Positions 54,623 to 63,305 of a stretch of 64,000 nucleotides of DNA are shown here, one piece after another. The notes below the pieces were generated by a model. That model was given only the letters and a program-made list of their open reading frames with translations. It did no database searches and was not told where the DNA came from. A program made the translations under genes and the position numbers. The DNA comes from Fusibacter sp. A1 (lineage in GTDB: Bacteria > Bacillota > Clostridia > Peptostreptococcales > Acidaminobacteraceae): the NCBI RefSeq assembly GCF_004125825.1, contig NZ_QQWI01000010.1, positions 72,364 through 136,363 on the forward strand. Reading direction: 5' to 3'. The number at the start of each line of letters is the position of its first letter. The first letter of the stretch is position 1.

Positions 54623-55522
54623 ATGCGTAAGAAAACAAAGAGCTTTTTACTAGGACTGATGGTGGGAACGCTTTTGATGGGCAGTGTCAGCATCGGAATC
54701 TATTACTATTTCGGGCATTATGAGTCTGCAAAGATCAAAAACCAGTATGAATCGCTATTGGATGAATATAAGCATCCCCCACAGATCAAAGTGTTCCGGC
54801 TTGTAAAAAACGTATCTAAAAATGAGGAGGTTGGCGCTGAAGATGTCGAATCAGTATTCCTACCGGCGGTATTTAAGAATGAATTCTTGCAAAGTGCGGA
54901 TGAAGGTCTCATTGGATTAACTGCAAAGGTTGATCTGAAGGAGGGCACCATCTTGTATGAAGCCATGCTTAGCAACAAGAGTGAGGTTCCAAATGATCTT
55001 AGAATCATAGAACTTTGCAATCTGATCACTCCCCTTATGCTAGAGAAGGGTCATGAGGTTGATGTGAGAATCAGCTTTCCTTCCGGTATGGATTATGTGG
55101 TGCTTGCAAAAAAAGAACTCATCGAGTACAGGCGTGTAGATACCGATAGCGGAGTACGAGAGGTTTGTATCTTCCATTTGAACGAGGACGAACAGTTGAG
55201 ACTGTCATCGGCGCTTGTGGATGCCTATCTGCGTGACGGGACATTCCTATATACCACTATCTACGTCGCTCCTGACAGTCAGGAATCCGCGGCGATCACC
55301 TACCCTGCCAACGATGATGTGCAGAACCTTATCGCAAACGATCCCAATATTGTGAATCGGGCGATTGTTGCGCTAGAAAAGCAAAAGAGGGCGCAACTTT
55401 CTGAAAGCTTGTCGAGACTACCAAGCAACATCAAGCGCGAAGTTCCTGTAAGTGCGTTCAAGCAAGAGTCGGATGACGAGTCAACCGATACTGGGACCAC
55501 TGACTTAAGTGATGTGAATTGA
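54623..55522 (+). CDS. CpaB/RcpC-like protein with SAF domain
   Basis: A 299-residue protein, start at 54623 after GGAGGAGGTG. One N-terminal membrane helix (about 8-28) is followed by a SAF-like domain with VKNVSKNEEVGAEDVESVFLP and DLKEGTILYEAM (about 55-130), then an external domain with KGHEVDVRISFPSG and a Ser/Asp-rich tail. CpaB/RcpC proteins belong to Tad loci and act outside the membrane. It ends 4 nt before the second module. Confidence 0.78.
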   Translation: MRKKTKSFLLGLMVGTLLMGSVSIGIYYYFGHYESAKIKNQYESLLDEYKHPPQIKVFRLVKNVSKNEEVGAEDVESVFLPAVFKNEFLQSADEGLIGLTAKVDLKEGTILYEAMLSNKSEVPNDLRIIELCNLITPLMLEKGHEVDVRISFPSGMDYVVLAKKELIEYRRVDTDSGVREVCIFHLNEDEQLRLSSALVDAYLRDGTFLYTTIYVAPDSQESAAITYPANDDVQNLIANDPNIVNRAIVALEKQKRAQLSESLSRLPSNIKREVPVSAFKQESDDESTDTGTTDLSDVN

Positions 55523-55526
55523 GGCC

Positions 55527-56144
55527 ATGATGAGAAAAATTACAATAATCAGTCACCCTTCCATAGATAGTATCGTCCTGACACTCGAGCTCGCACATAC
55601 GCTGTCGTTTCATGCCAGAACGGCCTGTGATCTTAAAAGTGATCATCCGCTTGGACTATTCGGTGGCAAGCAAAAATCACTGCTGCAACTTAATGACATC
55701 ATTTTAGACCTTGAGTCAGAAGTATCTGATGAAATGGAATACTGCATTTGCAATGAAATCGAGGGCGAAAGCGATTATTACCTGGCAATCATCGAGCCAA
55801 ATCTCGTTTCCATAGAATCAGTGAAGTCTAAATTAAAGGCAATCAATCCTGTAAATGTCTCCTTGGTCTACCTTAACGCCTTAGACGGAAAACTGGATAT
55901 GGACTACCTACAGAAATATCACTTGAATACGGTTTATGAAGGTGATGTCGCAAGCGTCTACGAAATTCCATACGATGAAAAAAACAAAGAACAGCAGTTA
56001 TGTTCACAACTGGACGGAGTAATCCAGTTAGGGAAGCAATCGAAGGAAAAAAGACAAATGCTCGCATCAATGGCACGGGATATCATGAAGCTTGATAAGA
56101 AGGCATACAAGCAGCTTCAAAAAAGAATGATGAGGAGGAATTAA
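55527..56144 (+). CDS. unknown protein, possibly a MinD-like fold without Walker A
   Basis: A 205-residue soluble protein. I recognise no family. The pattern of hydrophobic strands and helices (RKITIISHPSIDSIVLTLELAHTL at the N-terminus, YYLAIIEPN in the middle, PVNVSLVYLNALDG, SVYEIPYDEKNKEQQ) follows that of MinD/ParA proteins, but the nucleotide loop has no Gly-Lys pair. It is located right before another MinD-like protein with a changed loop. A pseudo-ATPase role is inference. Confidence 0.55.
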   Translation: MMRKITIISHPSIDSIVLTLELAHTLSFHARTACDLKSDHPLGLFGGKQKSLLQLNDIILDLESEVSDEMEYCICNEIEGESDYYLAIIEPNLVSIESVKSKLKAINPVNVSLVYLNALDGKLDMDYLQKYHLNTVYEGDVASVYEIPYDEKNKEQQLCSQLDGVIQLGKQSKEKRQMLASMARDIMKLDKKAYKQLQKRMMRRN

Positions 56145-56145
56145 T

Positions 56146-56946
56146 ATGCTGATCGCATTCTGGTCCACCCATCACGGGCAGACGGCAACGACGACCAATC
56201 TGCTATCTATTGCGCTTTGCGCAGCCCTTAAGTACAAACTGAAAGTGCTTGTCGGACATGCTCAACCAGGCATCACGCAGATGGAAAGAGCTCTCCTTTC
56301 AGAAGATAGACTGACAGGTCATGCTTCACAGACGAATGAAAACACAGGGAACGCGCTCATAAGACTGGCACGAAACAAGATGCTCCAATCATCGACAATT
56401 AGCAATTATACCATTCCACTTTTAAAAGAATCAAGACTTGATGTGTTGAACGGGTATTCACTCAATCTTAAACAAGAGGACCTTCAGGATGTCGAAGTGC
56501 TCAAACAGATCTTAAGCACGGCGACGGACGCGTATGACATCGTTTTTTTAGACCTGCACAGCGGATTGGAAAAAGACTATACAAGGGCTTTACTTGAACA
56601 TGCGGATACCGTCGTTGTAAATCTAAGCCAAAATAAGATGGTGCTGGACGCCTTTATCGAAAAGAAATCTTCCATCAAGTTTAAGTGTGAACCCATACTA
56701 TGTATAGGCAGATACCAAAAGTCATCCCGATTGACTGAAAAAGCCATCAAAAAGCAGATGAGCACACCATGTTTGGTGAAAGTGCCCCAGCACACCTCTC
56801 TGATCGATCTGATGAACGAAGGCAATGTGCTGGAGTTCTTCGGCAGACACTATTATAGGGAGCGATTCGAGAAGAAGCACCCATTCTTCGAGGATGTGGC
56901 AAAATCGACGCATACCCTACTTAAGCAACTCGAACTAGTGAAGTAG
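56146..56946 (+). CDS. MinD/ParA-like protein with altered Walker A
   Basis: A 266-residue protein, SD AGGAGGAA. The N-terminal strand and loop FWSTHHGQTATTTN (5-18) occupy the place of the Walker A motif, with Gln instead of the usual signature Lys. DAYDIVFLDLHSGLEKDYT (about 129-147) is Walker B-like, and LLEHADTVVVNLSQNK follows as in MinD proteins; the end VPQHTSLIDLMNEGNVLEFF is like the substrate loop of CpaE. It could be an inactive or altered ATPase. Gap of 8 nt to the ATPase gene. Confidence 0.7.
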   Translation: MLIAFWSTHHGQTATTTNLLSIALCAALKYKLKVLVGHAQPGITQMERALLSEDRLTGHASQTNENTGNALIRLARNKMLQSSTISNYTIPLLKESRLDVLNGYSLNLKQEDLQDVEVLKQILSTATDAYDIVFLDLHSGLEKDYTRALLEHADTVVVNLSQNKMVLDAFIEKKSSIKFKCEPILCIGRYQKSSRLTEKAIKKQMSTPCLVKVPQHTSLIDLMNEGNVLEFFGRHYYRERFEKKHPFFEDVAKSTHTLLKQLELVK

Positions 56947-56954
56947 GTGATGAG

Positions 56955-58835
56955 ATGATATCGGTTCTGATTTTGACATTGGCACTTTCTGTGTTCACCT
57001 ATTTCGTATTCTTCAGCAGCTCAAGAGCATCCTCAGAAACCTGGCTGGTCGAAGCCGAAAAATATACGGTCTCAGGTGTGCTCGAAATGGTAAAGCAATC
57101 CATCAACAACATGACTAAAACCAATCTGGATGTCGCAGGATTATCCACAGAAGCATATAAGAGAGAACTGAGCAAGCGAAGCGAACTGATGAGTGCGCTA
57201 AAAAGATGTGTACATGGATCTATCAAGGATAAGCGCTTTGTGAAAGACGTGATTTTCGACATCCTTGACAATTCCTATATCACAGAATCCACAATTGACG
57301 ACGTGATTCCATTTACAAGTGCTCAGCGCCTTAGTGTGATCGACCAGTTCGATATTCTGCTTCATAAATACAAGTCCAACTATGGAAAAGAGGCTTTCAG
57401 CAAATTGGTGGAAACCTATCAGCTTGATAAGATCAAGACAACCGCCTACGAGAAAGGGGCACAGGCCTATGTTATTTCCCAGGCGGATATCAAGGCGATC
57501 TACAACAAGGAACAGATCTATCTGAGCTATATCGACAAACTACAAATACTCACTCAGAGAATCTACCAGGCTTACAAGGGATTTTCTGTGATCGATGAAC
57601 TTCGGGACATGAATATCGATGGGGTCAGCGGAGGTGTTTCAGGCCTTGTCGAAGATGACGGTTCGGACATCGGCATCATGAATCAGCTGGGTAAGCTACC
57701 TCAAAGTTATGAGAGCGTCTGGGTGTTTTACAAGGGAAAGTCGATCCATCTGTCCTTCTTGAGCTTCGGTTCATACAACGAACTGAAAAGAGTGTGCCAG
57801 AACATCTATAGGTACAACAATCCAGGGATGCTCTCGCAAAATGTCGGGTTTAAGGTCAATGATATGATCGACGGTTCAAGGGTTGTGGTCGTCAGGCCTG
57901 ATTTTAGTGAGAGCTGGGCCTTCTTTGTTAGAAAATTCCACCTGAACCATGTCACGCTGGATATGCTGATCAAAGATGAAAACTGTCAGCTACCTATCGG
58001 ACTCATCAGGTACCTTGCAAAGGGCGGAAGGATCTCGTCGATCACCGGATCTCAGGGTTCAGGCAAAACGACACTGCTTATGGCGATGGTCTCAGAAATA
58101 TATGGCACGTTGACGCTTCGTATTCAGGAAATGGCCTTTGAACTTCATTTAAGAAAATTGTATCCCTATCGGAACATACTTTCATTTAAAGAAACCTCCC
58201 ATATTTCAGGGCAGAAGGGACTCGATGTGCAAAAGAAGACAGACGGATCTGTAAACATCCTTGGAGAGGTGGCTACAGACGAAGTAGCCGCTTGGATGAT
58301 CCAGATGGCGCAAGTCGCAAGTCTGTTCACCCTATTCACCCACCATGCGAAGACCGCAAGGGATCTTGTGCTGTCGATACGAAACAGCCTGCTCAAATGC
58401 GATGTGTTCAGAGACGAGAAGATCGCCGAAGAACAGGTGGTCAATGTGCTGAATTTCGACATACACCTGACAAGGGACTACTCGGGTAAAAGGTTCATCG
58501 AGCGTATTACTGAAATTGTTCCTGTAAATGATGAGTTGGAATATCCGGAAGAATACAGGGACGCTACGAGCGAAATGGCGATGCAGCAGTTTATGAGCAC
58601 GATGACGGTGTTCTTTAAAAAAATGACGGATAAGAAAGTCTATGAAGCACGTGACGTCGTACGCTTTGAAGATGGAAGATACATAAGTAGCCAACCGATC
58701 AGCCGCATTCAGCAGGAGGCGATGAAAGAACTGATGACGCTAGAGGATGCGAGCGCATTCGAGGAGTTCGTCCATAAGAACTGGGAGGGTCAAGATCATG
58801 AGTATACCAGTACTGATGTTGATGTCATCTCTTAG
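56955..58835 (+). CDS. membrane-anchored CpaF-like secretion ATPase
   Basis: A 626-residue protein with an N-terminal membrane segment (about 2-20) not seen in ordinary CpaF, then about 200 residues of helical region, a helical N-domain, and the ATPase core with Walker A GSQGSGKTT (365-373), ILGEVATDE (435-443, the usual GE-x-R box, here without Arg) and FTHHAK (461-466). The arrangement fits a VirB11/CpaF ATPase that has diverged widely. Overlaps the following gene by 38 nt. Probably powers the second assembly system. Confidence 0.8.
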   Translation: MISVLILTLALSVFTYFVFFSSSRASSETWLVEAEKYTVSGVLEMVKQSINNMTKTNLDVAGLSTEAYKRELSKRSELMSALKRCVHGSIKDKRFVKDVIFDILDNSYITESTIDDVIPFTSAQRLSVIDQFDILLHKYKSNYGKEAFSKLVETYQLDKIKTTAYEKGAQAYVISQADIKAIYNKEQIYLSYIDKLQILTQRIYQAYKGFSVIDELRDMNIDGVSGGVSGLVEDDGSDIGIMNQLGKLPQSYESVWVFYKGKSIHLSFLSFGSYNELKRVCQNIYRYNNPGMLSQNVGFKVNDMIDGSRVVVVRPDFSESWAFFVRKFHLNHVTLDMLIKDENCQLPIGLIRYLAKGGRISSITGSQGSGKTTLLMAMVSEIYGTLTLRIQEMAFELHLRKLYPYRNILSFKETSHISGQKGLDVQKKTDGSVNILGEVATDEVAAWMIQMAQVASLFTLFTHHAKTARDLVLSIRNSLLKCDVFRDEKIAEEQVVNVLNFDIHLTRDYSGKRFIERITEIVPVNDELEYPEEYRDATSEMAMQQFMSTMTVFFKKMTDKKVYEARDVVRFEDGRYISSQPISRIQQEAMKELMTLEDASAFEEFVHKNWEGQDHEYTSTDVDVIS

Positions 58836-60831
58836 CGGCCTATGTTTACTTGTTCTAATCGCCCTGATCCTAAAGTTTCAAAGACCGAATGACTCTATCG
58901 GTATTGTAAAAACCAAAACAAGGCAACTCGACTCGAAATGGCTTTTATGGGCTTATGACAAGCTCTCTTCAAACTTATTGACAAGAAGGTATGTACTTTC
59001 GATTAGAGAACGTCTAATCATCACGAGCGACAATGATGAAAAAGCGGTTCGAGAACAGACAGTGGTCGTTTACTCTACCGCGACGACCATCGTTTCGGTC
59101 ATAATGGTCCTATTCGCTATTTTTGTGCGTGAATGGTATCTGTGGATGGTGCTGATCATCACACTTTTCTTCGTTTCAGAGACGATTGTCGATTTTTTTG
59201 TGAATCGGGTGAAGATAAGATTGCTTGAGCAACTGATCAGCTATATCGAGCAGCTAAGGAACCAATATTTTCAGTCCGGCATGATCGACGAGGCATTTTC
59301 GGATGCGATGGACGGTCTAAATCCAAAGAAAAACCACGACGTATTGAAGCAAGCCAATCTGATTCATGAGATCCTCATCAGCTCCGACGGGGAAACGCTG
59401 CTTAACGCATATTATCAGACGGCGCCAAATAAATACCTGAAGCTGCTTGCCGGAATCGCGTTTATCATCAAGGAATTCGGAGATACGACCATAGAAGGAG
59501 CCTCCCTGTTCGCCAAGAGTCTGACTCACCTAAGCAGCGAGCTGAGGGATGAGGTCATCATACGTGACAAGCTGAATTTTGGACTTAAAAGCATGAACTT
59601 CATCGCCCTGGTTCCTCTATTTGCAATGAAACCGATCAGGGCGTGGGCCAGTAACAGCTTTTACCCCTTGATGCAGTTCTATGAGGGCCCCCTTGGATTC
59701 GTTGTCGAAATATCAGTACTCATTATCATACTCATCTCTTATGCGGTCTTAAGAAAAATACAGAACTTTCACGAAGAGGAGAGTCGAAAATCTGAAAACC
59801 ATCATCTTGAACGATGGATGATGAAACACTTTTCAAAACCGATCGAGTTCATGGTACCTCAAAAACACTCAAAAGCTTACAAGCGAACAGACACGAGAAT
59901 GAAGTCTGCGATGGTCTACATTCCGATCGAATGGCACTATGTGCAAAAATGCTCAGTGGCTGTCGCTTGCGCATCGATAGCGCTCCTTATCATCGTGGCA
60001 ACAATAATGATGGGAACGCAGTCAGTCTACAAGACACCCACAACACCAAGCGGATTTTTAGCGGGTGAGTTAAAGGGAAAAGCGCTTGAAGAGGCACAGG
60101 AAACGACCGCGATTGACAATGAGATCCTTCGTAAGACATTTGCTAAAATGACTAGGGATGAGTTAATGGAGCTAATTAAAAACGACTATGAATATAGTGG
60201 TGAAAAGTTACGGGTGACAACCAGTAGAATTTCTGACAAATTGAAGCTGCTTGATAATTATCAATTCGACTGGACACATGTACTGATCATCTACGTAATG
60301 TGCCTTATCGGATGGTATGCCCCGGACGTGATGCTCCTGGTCAGAAAAAAAATCGCTCAGTCCGATCTGGAGTCCGAAGTCAGCAAGTTTCAACTGATCA
60401 TCATGATGATGATGCGGATCGAGTCGGTAAGCGTCGACTTTCTGCTGGAATGGTTGGAAAGATTCAGTTTTGTTCTGAAAGAGCCTATTCAACGGGCAAT
60501 CATGGATTATGACGCCGGTGCGGAAGAAGCGCTGGAGCGATTGAAAGGCAGTACTGAAAATGAAGATTTTCACAAACTGGTTTCAGGACTCGTCAGCGCC
60601 GTAAACAAACTGTCGATACATCAGGCGTTTGACGAGCTCGAGACCGAAAAACTCTACTATGTCGAAAAAAGAAGGATTCAGAATGAAAGAATGGTATCCT
60701 CAAAAATCAGCGCGGGGCAAATCATAGGGTTTACGCCAACCTATGCCTTAGTCGTCCTGTACTTTATGATACCGCTTGTCTATGCCAGTGTGGCAGAGAT
60801 GCAGACGTACTTTGATAAACTGTCACTTTAA
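58798..60831 (+). CDS. fused TadB/TadC-like membrane platform protein
   Basis: A 677-residue protein, start at 58798 after GGGAGGG. Membrane segments lie at about 8-28, 85-135, 265-330 (two), 395-415, 500-520 and 645-667. The first half (to about 330) has a GspF-type domain (LLEQLISYIEQLRNQYFQSG), the second (about 380-677) another (VSKFQLIIMMMMRIESVSVDFLLEWLERF; ISAGQIIGFTPTYALVVLYFMIPL). In the first module TadB and TadC are two separate proteins; here both halves seem to be in one polypeptide with a long charged linker. Confidence 0.75.
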   Translation: MSIPVLMLMSSLSGLCLLVLIALILKFQRPNDSIGIVKTKTRQLDSKWLLWAYDKLSSNLLTRRYVLSIRERLIITSDNDEKAVREQTVVVYSTATTIVSVIMVLFAIFVREWYLWMVLIITLFFVSETIVDFFVNRVKIRLLEQLISYIEQLRNQYFQSGMIDEAFSDAMDGLNPKKNHDVLKQANLIHEILISSDGETLLNAYYQTAPNKYLKLLAGIAFIIKEFGDTTIEGASLFAKSLTHLSSELRDEVIIRDKLNFGLKSMNFIALVPLFAMKPIRAWASNSFYPLMQFYEGPLGFVVEISVLIIILISYAVLRKIQNFHEEESRKSENHHLERWMMKHFSKPIEFMVPQKHSKAYKRTDTRMKSAMVYIPIEWHYVQKCSVAVACASIALLIIVATIMMGTQSVYKTPTTPSGFLAGELKGKALEEAQETTAIDNEILRKTFAKMTRDELMELIKNDYEYSGEKLRVTTSRISDKLKLLDNYQFDWTHVLIIYVMCLIGWYAPDVMLLVRKKIAQSDLESEVSKFQLIIMMMMRIESVSVDFLLEWLERFSFVLKEPIQRAIMDYDAGAEEALERLKGSTENEDFHKLVSGLVSAVNKLSIHQAFDELETEKLYYVEKRRIQNERMVSSKISAGQIIGFTPTYALVVLYFMIPLVYASVAEMQTYFDKLSL

Positions 60832-60848
60832 TAAAAAAGGAGAATACA

Positions 60849-61328
60849 ATGGATAACAATATCGGAAAAGCACTTTGGATCGGCATCGGAATTCTATTTT
60901 TTATAGCGGTCGTATCACTTGGACTGACCCTGCTCGATCAAGGTCGAGGAATCGCCGAACAGCAGTCCGACCAGTTGACTGAGGTTCAAAAAAGATTATC
61001 AGACGCTCAGTTTGATATCTATGACAATCAATCGGTCGCCGGGTCACAGGTTCTAGGGTGCATAAAGAGTTTTAGAGAAGCATCCGACACCTTCGGCATC
61101 AGTGTGAAAACAAATAAAGGTACTGTAATCTATCTGAACGATGCCACCTTCAGTGGTAGCGGTGTCTCATTAGGTAACGCTCATACATTAGCGGATATTG
61201 AAACGATGATCAAGGAAGCAAGAGATGAGAGCGATACCGCCTATATCAATCCTGTAGCGACCTTTGATGCTCAGATACGTAAAGATAGCAATGGGGTAGT
61301 CAGCGGAATCGTATTCTCGCAAGAATAA
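60849..61328 (+). CDS. small pseudopilin-like membrane protein
   Basis: A 159-residue protein after AAAAAAGGAG. A six-residue leader ending in Gly (MDNNIG) is followed by KALWIGIGILFFIAVVSLGLTLL as membrane helix and an external domain with coiled-coil start (EVQKRLSDAQFDIYDNQ) and GIVFSQE at the end. No Glu at +5, so it is not a classical prepilin. Part of module 2; unnamed family. Confidence 0.65.
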   Translation: MDNNIGKALWIGIGILFFIAVVSLGLTLLDQGRGIAEQQSDQLTEVQKRLSDAQFDIYDNQSVAGSQVLGCIKSFREASDTFGISVKTNKGTVIYLNDATFSGSGVSLGNAHTLADIETMIKEARDESDTAYINPVATFDAQIRKDSNGVVSGIVFSQE

Positions 61329-61329
61329 G

Positions 61330-61779
61330 ATGAATCAATCTGTTGGAGATGCGGTGTCAACCGCAGTGAATGTGTTGGCCATCATTGGAATATTATCGTG
61401 TGTGCTTACCTTTTACACCCCGGTAGTTCGGATGATCGATCACCTTGAACAAAGTAAACGTTCTGAAGCAACCAGTGAGTCTTTTGATGTGAGGGGATAT
61501 GAAATCACTGGGAAAGAAGTACGCGAAGTCCTAGTAAGGCATCTTTATCGGTTAGTCTCTGCTGCCAGCAATTCGGATACTTTTAATCTCATTGAAACAG
61601 GCGTACAGGTCACAGATGAAATGACCACGACAGTGGTGTACAAGGACCAGAAAGTAACCGCCGATAACTATGACTCCCTGATAGTCGATCTGGCTGGGTC
61701 CTATGAAATCATCTATCAGGTAGATCATTCAAATCCAGGCGGCCTGACAATCGACATAAAGGAGAGAAAAGATGATTGA
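61330..61779 (+). CDS. small pseudopilin-like membrane protein
   Basis: A 149-residue protein 1 nt after the preceding gene. It starts with MNQSVG, like the MDNNIG leader upstream, then DAVSTAVNVLAIIGILSCVLTFYTPVV as membrane helix and an external domain ending in GGLTIDIKERKDD. No family recognised; overlaps the next gene by 8 nt. Confidence 0.62.
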   Translation: MNQSVGDAVSTAVNVLAIIGILSCVLTFYTPVVRMIDHLEQSKRSEATSESFDVRGYEITGKEVREVLVRHLYRLVSAASNSDTFNLIETGVQVTDEMTTTVVYKDQKVTADNYDSLIVDLAGSYEIIYQVDHSNPGGLTIDIKERKDD

Positions 61780-62314
61780 ACAATCCCTATGGAAAATAAC
61801 CGCGTTTATCCTCGTAATCATCCTACTGATTATTTTTCCAATCCTCCATATGCTTGAGAAGCAAGATGAAATCATTCAAATCAGGTTGATGGATGAAGTC
61901 GATTATTTTTTGTCTCAGGTTACGGCACAAGGAAAAATCTCAGCCCAGTCCTATGAGCAATTTCAGACGAAGCTAAATGCCTTAGGACAACCATTTAACG
62001 TGAGTTTACTGCATGAGAAGAAGGTGTTTGTTCCAATCTACACAGATCCGACTGACGCGACTACCTTTACGGGTAAAATGGCCGCGGTTTACGACGAAAT
62101 CCCGAATGATGAAATCAAGCGACTACTATTCCCTGAGAACAGTATGGCCAAACAAGATTATGCCATGTCAAAAGGGGATTATCTGACCGTGGTTGTAAAG
62201 AGCTCTTTAAAATCAAAAGCTCAAATTATGAAAGAAGCGATATGGCAAGTTCATACTGATGCTGTTTCTTACTATGTTCGATTAAGTGGAAGGATTGCAC
62301 ATGAGACTCCTTAA
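61772..62314 (+). CDS. hypothetical membrane-anchored protein of module 2
   Basis: A 180-residue protein with one N-terminal membrane helix (about 6-28) and an external domain containing DEVDYFLSQVTAQGKISAQSYEQF. Likely a minor component of the module 2 apparatus by position and layout. Overlaps the next gene by 14 nt. No family recognised. Confidence 0.6.
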   Translation: MIEQSLWKITAFILVIILLIIFPILHMLEKQDEIIQIRLMDEVDYFLSQVTAQGKISAQSYEQFQTKLNALGQPFNVSLLHEKKVFVPIYTDPTDATTFTGKMAAVYDEIPNDEIKRLLFPENSMAKQDYAMSKGDYLTVVVKSSLKSKAQIMKEAIWQVHTDAVSYYVRLSGRIAHETP

Positions 62315-63290
62315 TATGGCCATCATCCTACTGATGGTCCTATGCACCATATTCTTCATCAACGATATGCGTATCGATGAAATCAAGCGAAATCAGATTT
62401 CTGAATATTATTACCATAAGGTGTTCAGGCACTCCCTTGAGGATGCGGCGGAAGTTCTCAGGGAATCGAGTGAGATCTATGGCAGTTCTGATGCGATACT
62501 TGAAATGGTGGAACCTGAACGCGCTGTGGATAGTTTCTTTGAGACGTTCTCAAAAAATATGAACATGAATAACCAAATCGGAAGGCTTCAGCTCGAAAAG
62601 TATGTGCCGATAATCGTATTAACGATCAACGACGGTTACTTTCTTTATGGAAGTGACCTATTGAGAACGGATCATGGGATTAACCCTCAGAAGATCATCC
62701 ATCCCAAAAAGCAGTTCATGCACATGGCAGGCGAAGAAATCTACTTCTTCAGACTCGATGGAAGACACAGAATCCTGTACAAAGATGACTCAGGCACGTG
62801 GCAAACACAGACTGGAAGGATTGATGAACTAGCTAGTGAAGCTTCTTCAGAACAAGCGAAATTGTTTTTTTCTGCAATCGATGCCTCGGATAAAATTAAG
62901 CGCATGATGCTGGAGCAATTAGAGGAAGATATTTCACAAAGCATGGGAAGACATATCCAATATGCTGCAGATTTCGGATTCTACTATAATTTCAGTTTTG
63001 ATCCGATTGACACTTCATGGACAGGAATAATAGATGAACCAAGCATCTTTACAGTTCTTCAAGGCATGCCCCTAGGAAATAACAAGAGCCTTGATCTTGT
63101 TGGAGCTTTTCAACTGAGTATCAGGAAACGAGATTTCATTTATGGTTTTGTGAAAAATGGTGTAAGATATTATAGTAAGGAAAGTTGTTCTTCAATTGAG
63201 ACTGAAGAAGTTGAACAGGTATTCTTAAACCCTGCAGATGCTGCAGGAGCGGGGTACTATCCTTGTCATGATTGTTTTCACATCGATTAG
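62301..63290 (+). CDS. hypothetical membrane-anchored protein with C-terminal Cys metal-binding motif
   Basis: A 329-residue protein; start 62301 has GGAAGGA upstream. One N-terminal membrane helix (about 3-20) and a large external part follow. The C-terminus holds SKESC (Cys296), a 25-residue spacer and CHDC (Cys322, Cys325) in AAGAGYYPCHDCFHID, the same A-x-x-x-GY-x-PC-x-x-C form as Ada-type zinc modules and very like the end of the TadE-like protein at 50418. Last gene of the 20-gene run. Confidence 0.7.
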   Translation: MRLLNMAIILLMVLCTIFFINDMRIDEIKRNQISEYYYHKVFRHSLEDAAEVLRESSEIYGSSDAILEMVEPERAVDSFFETFSKNMNMNNQIGRLQLEKYVPIIVLTINDGYFLYGSDLLRTDHGINPQKIIHPKKQFMHMAGEEIYFFRLDGRHRILYKDDSGTWQTQTGRIDELASEASSEQAKLFFSAIDASDKIKRMMLEQLEEDISQSMGRHIQYAADFGFYYNFSFDPIDTSWTGIIDEPSIFTVLQGMPLGNNKSLDLVGAFQLSIRKRDFIYGFVKNGVRYYSKESCSSIETEEVEQVFLNPADAAGAGYYPCHDCFHID

Positions 63291-63305
63291 CCACTAGGAG
63301 GCGTT

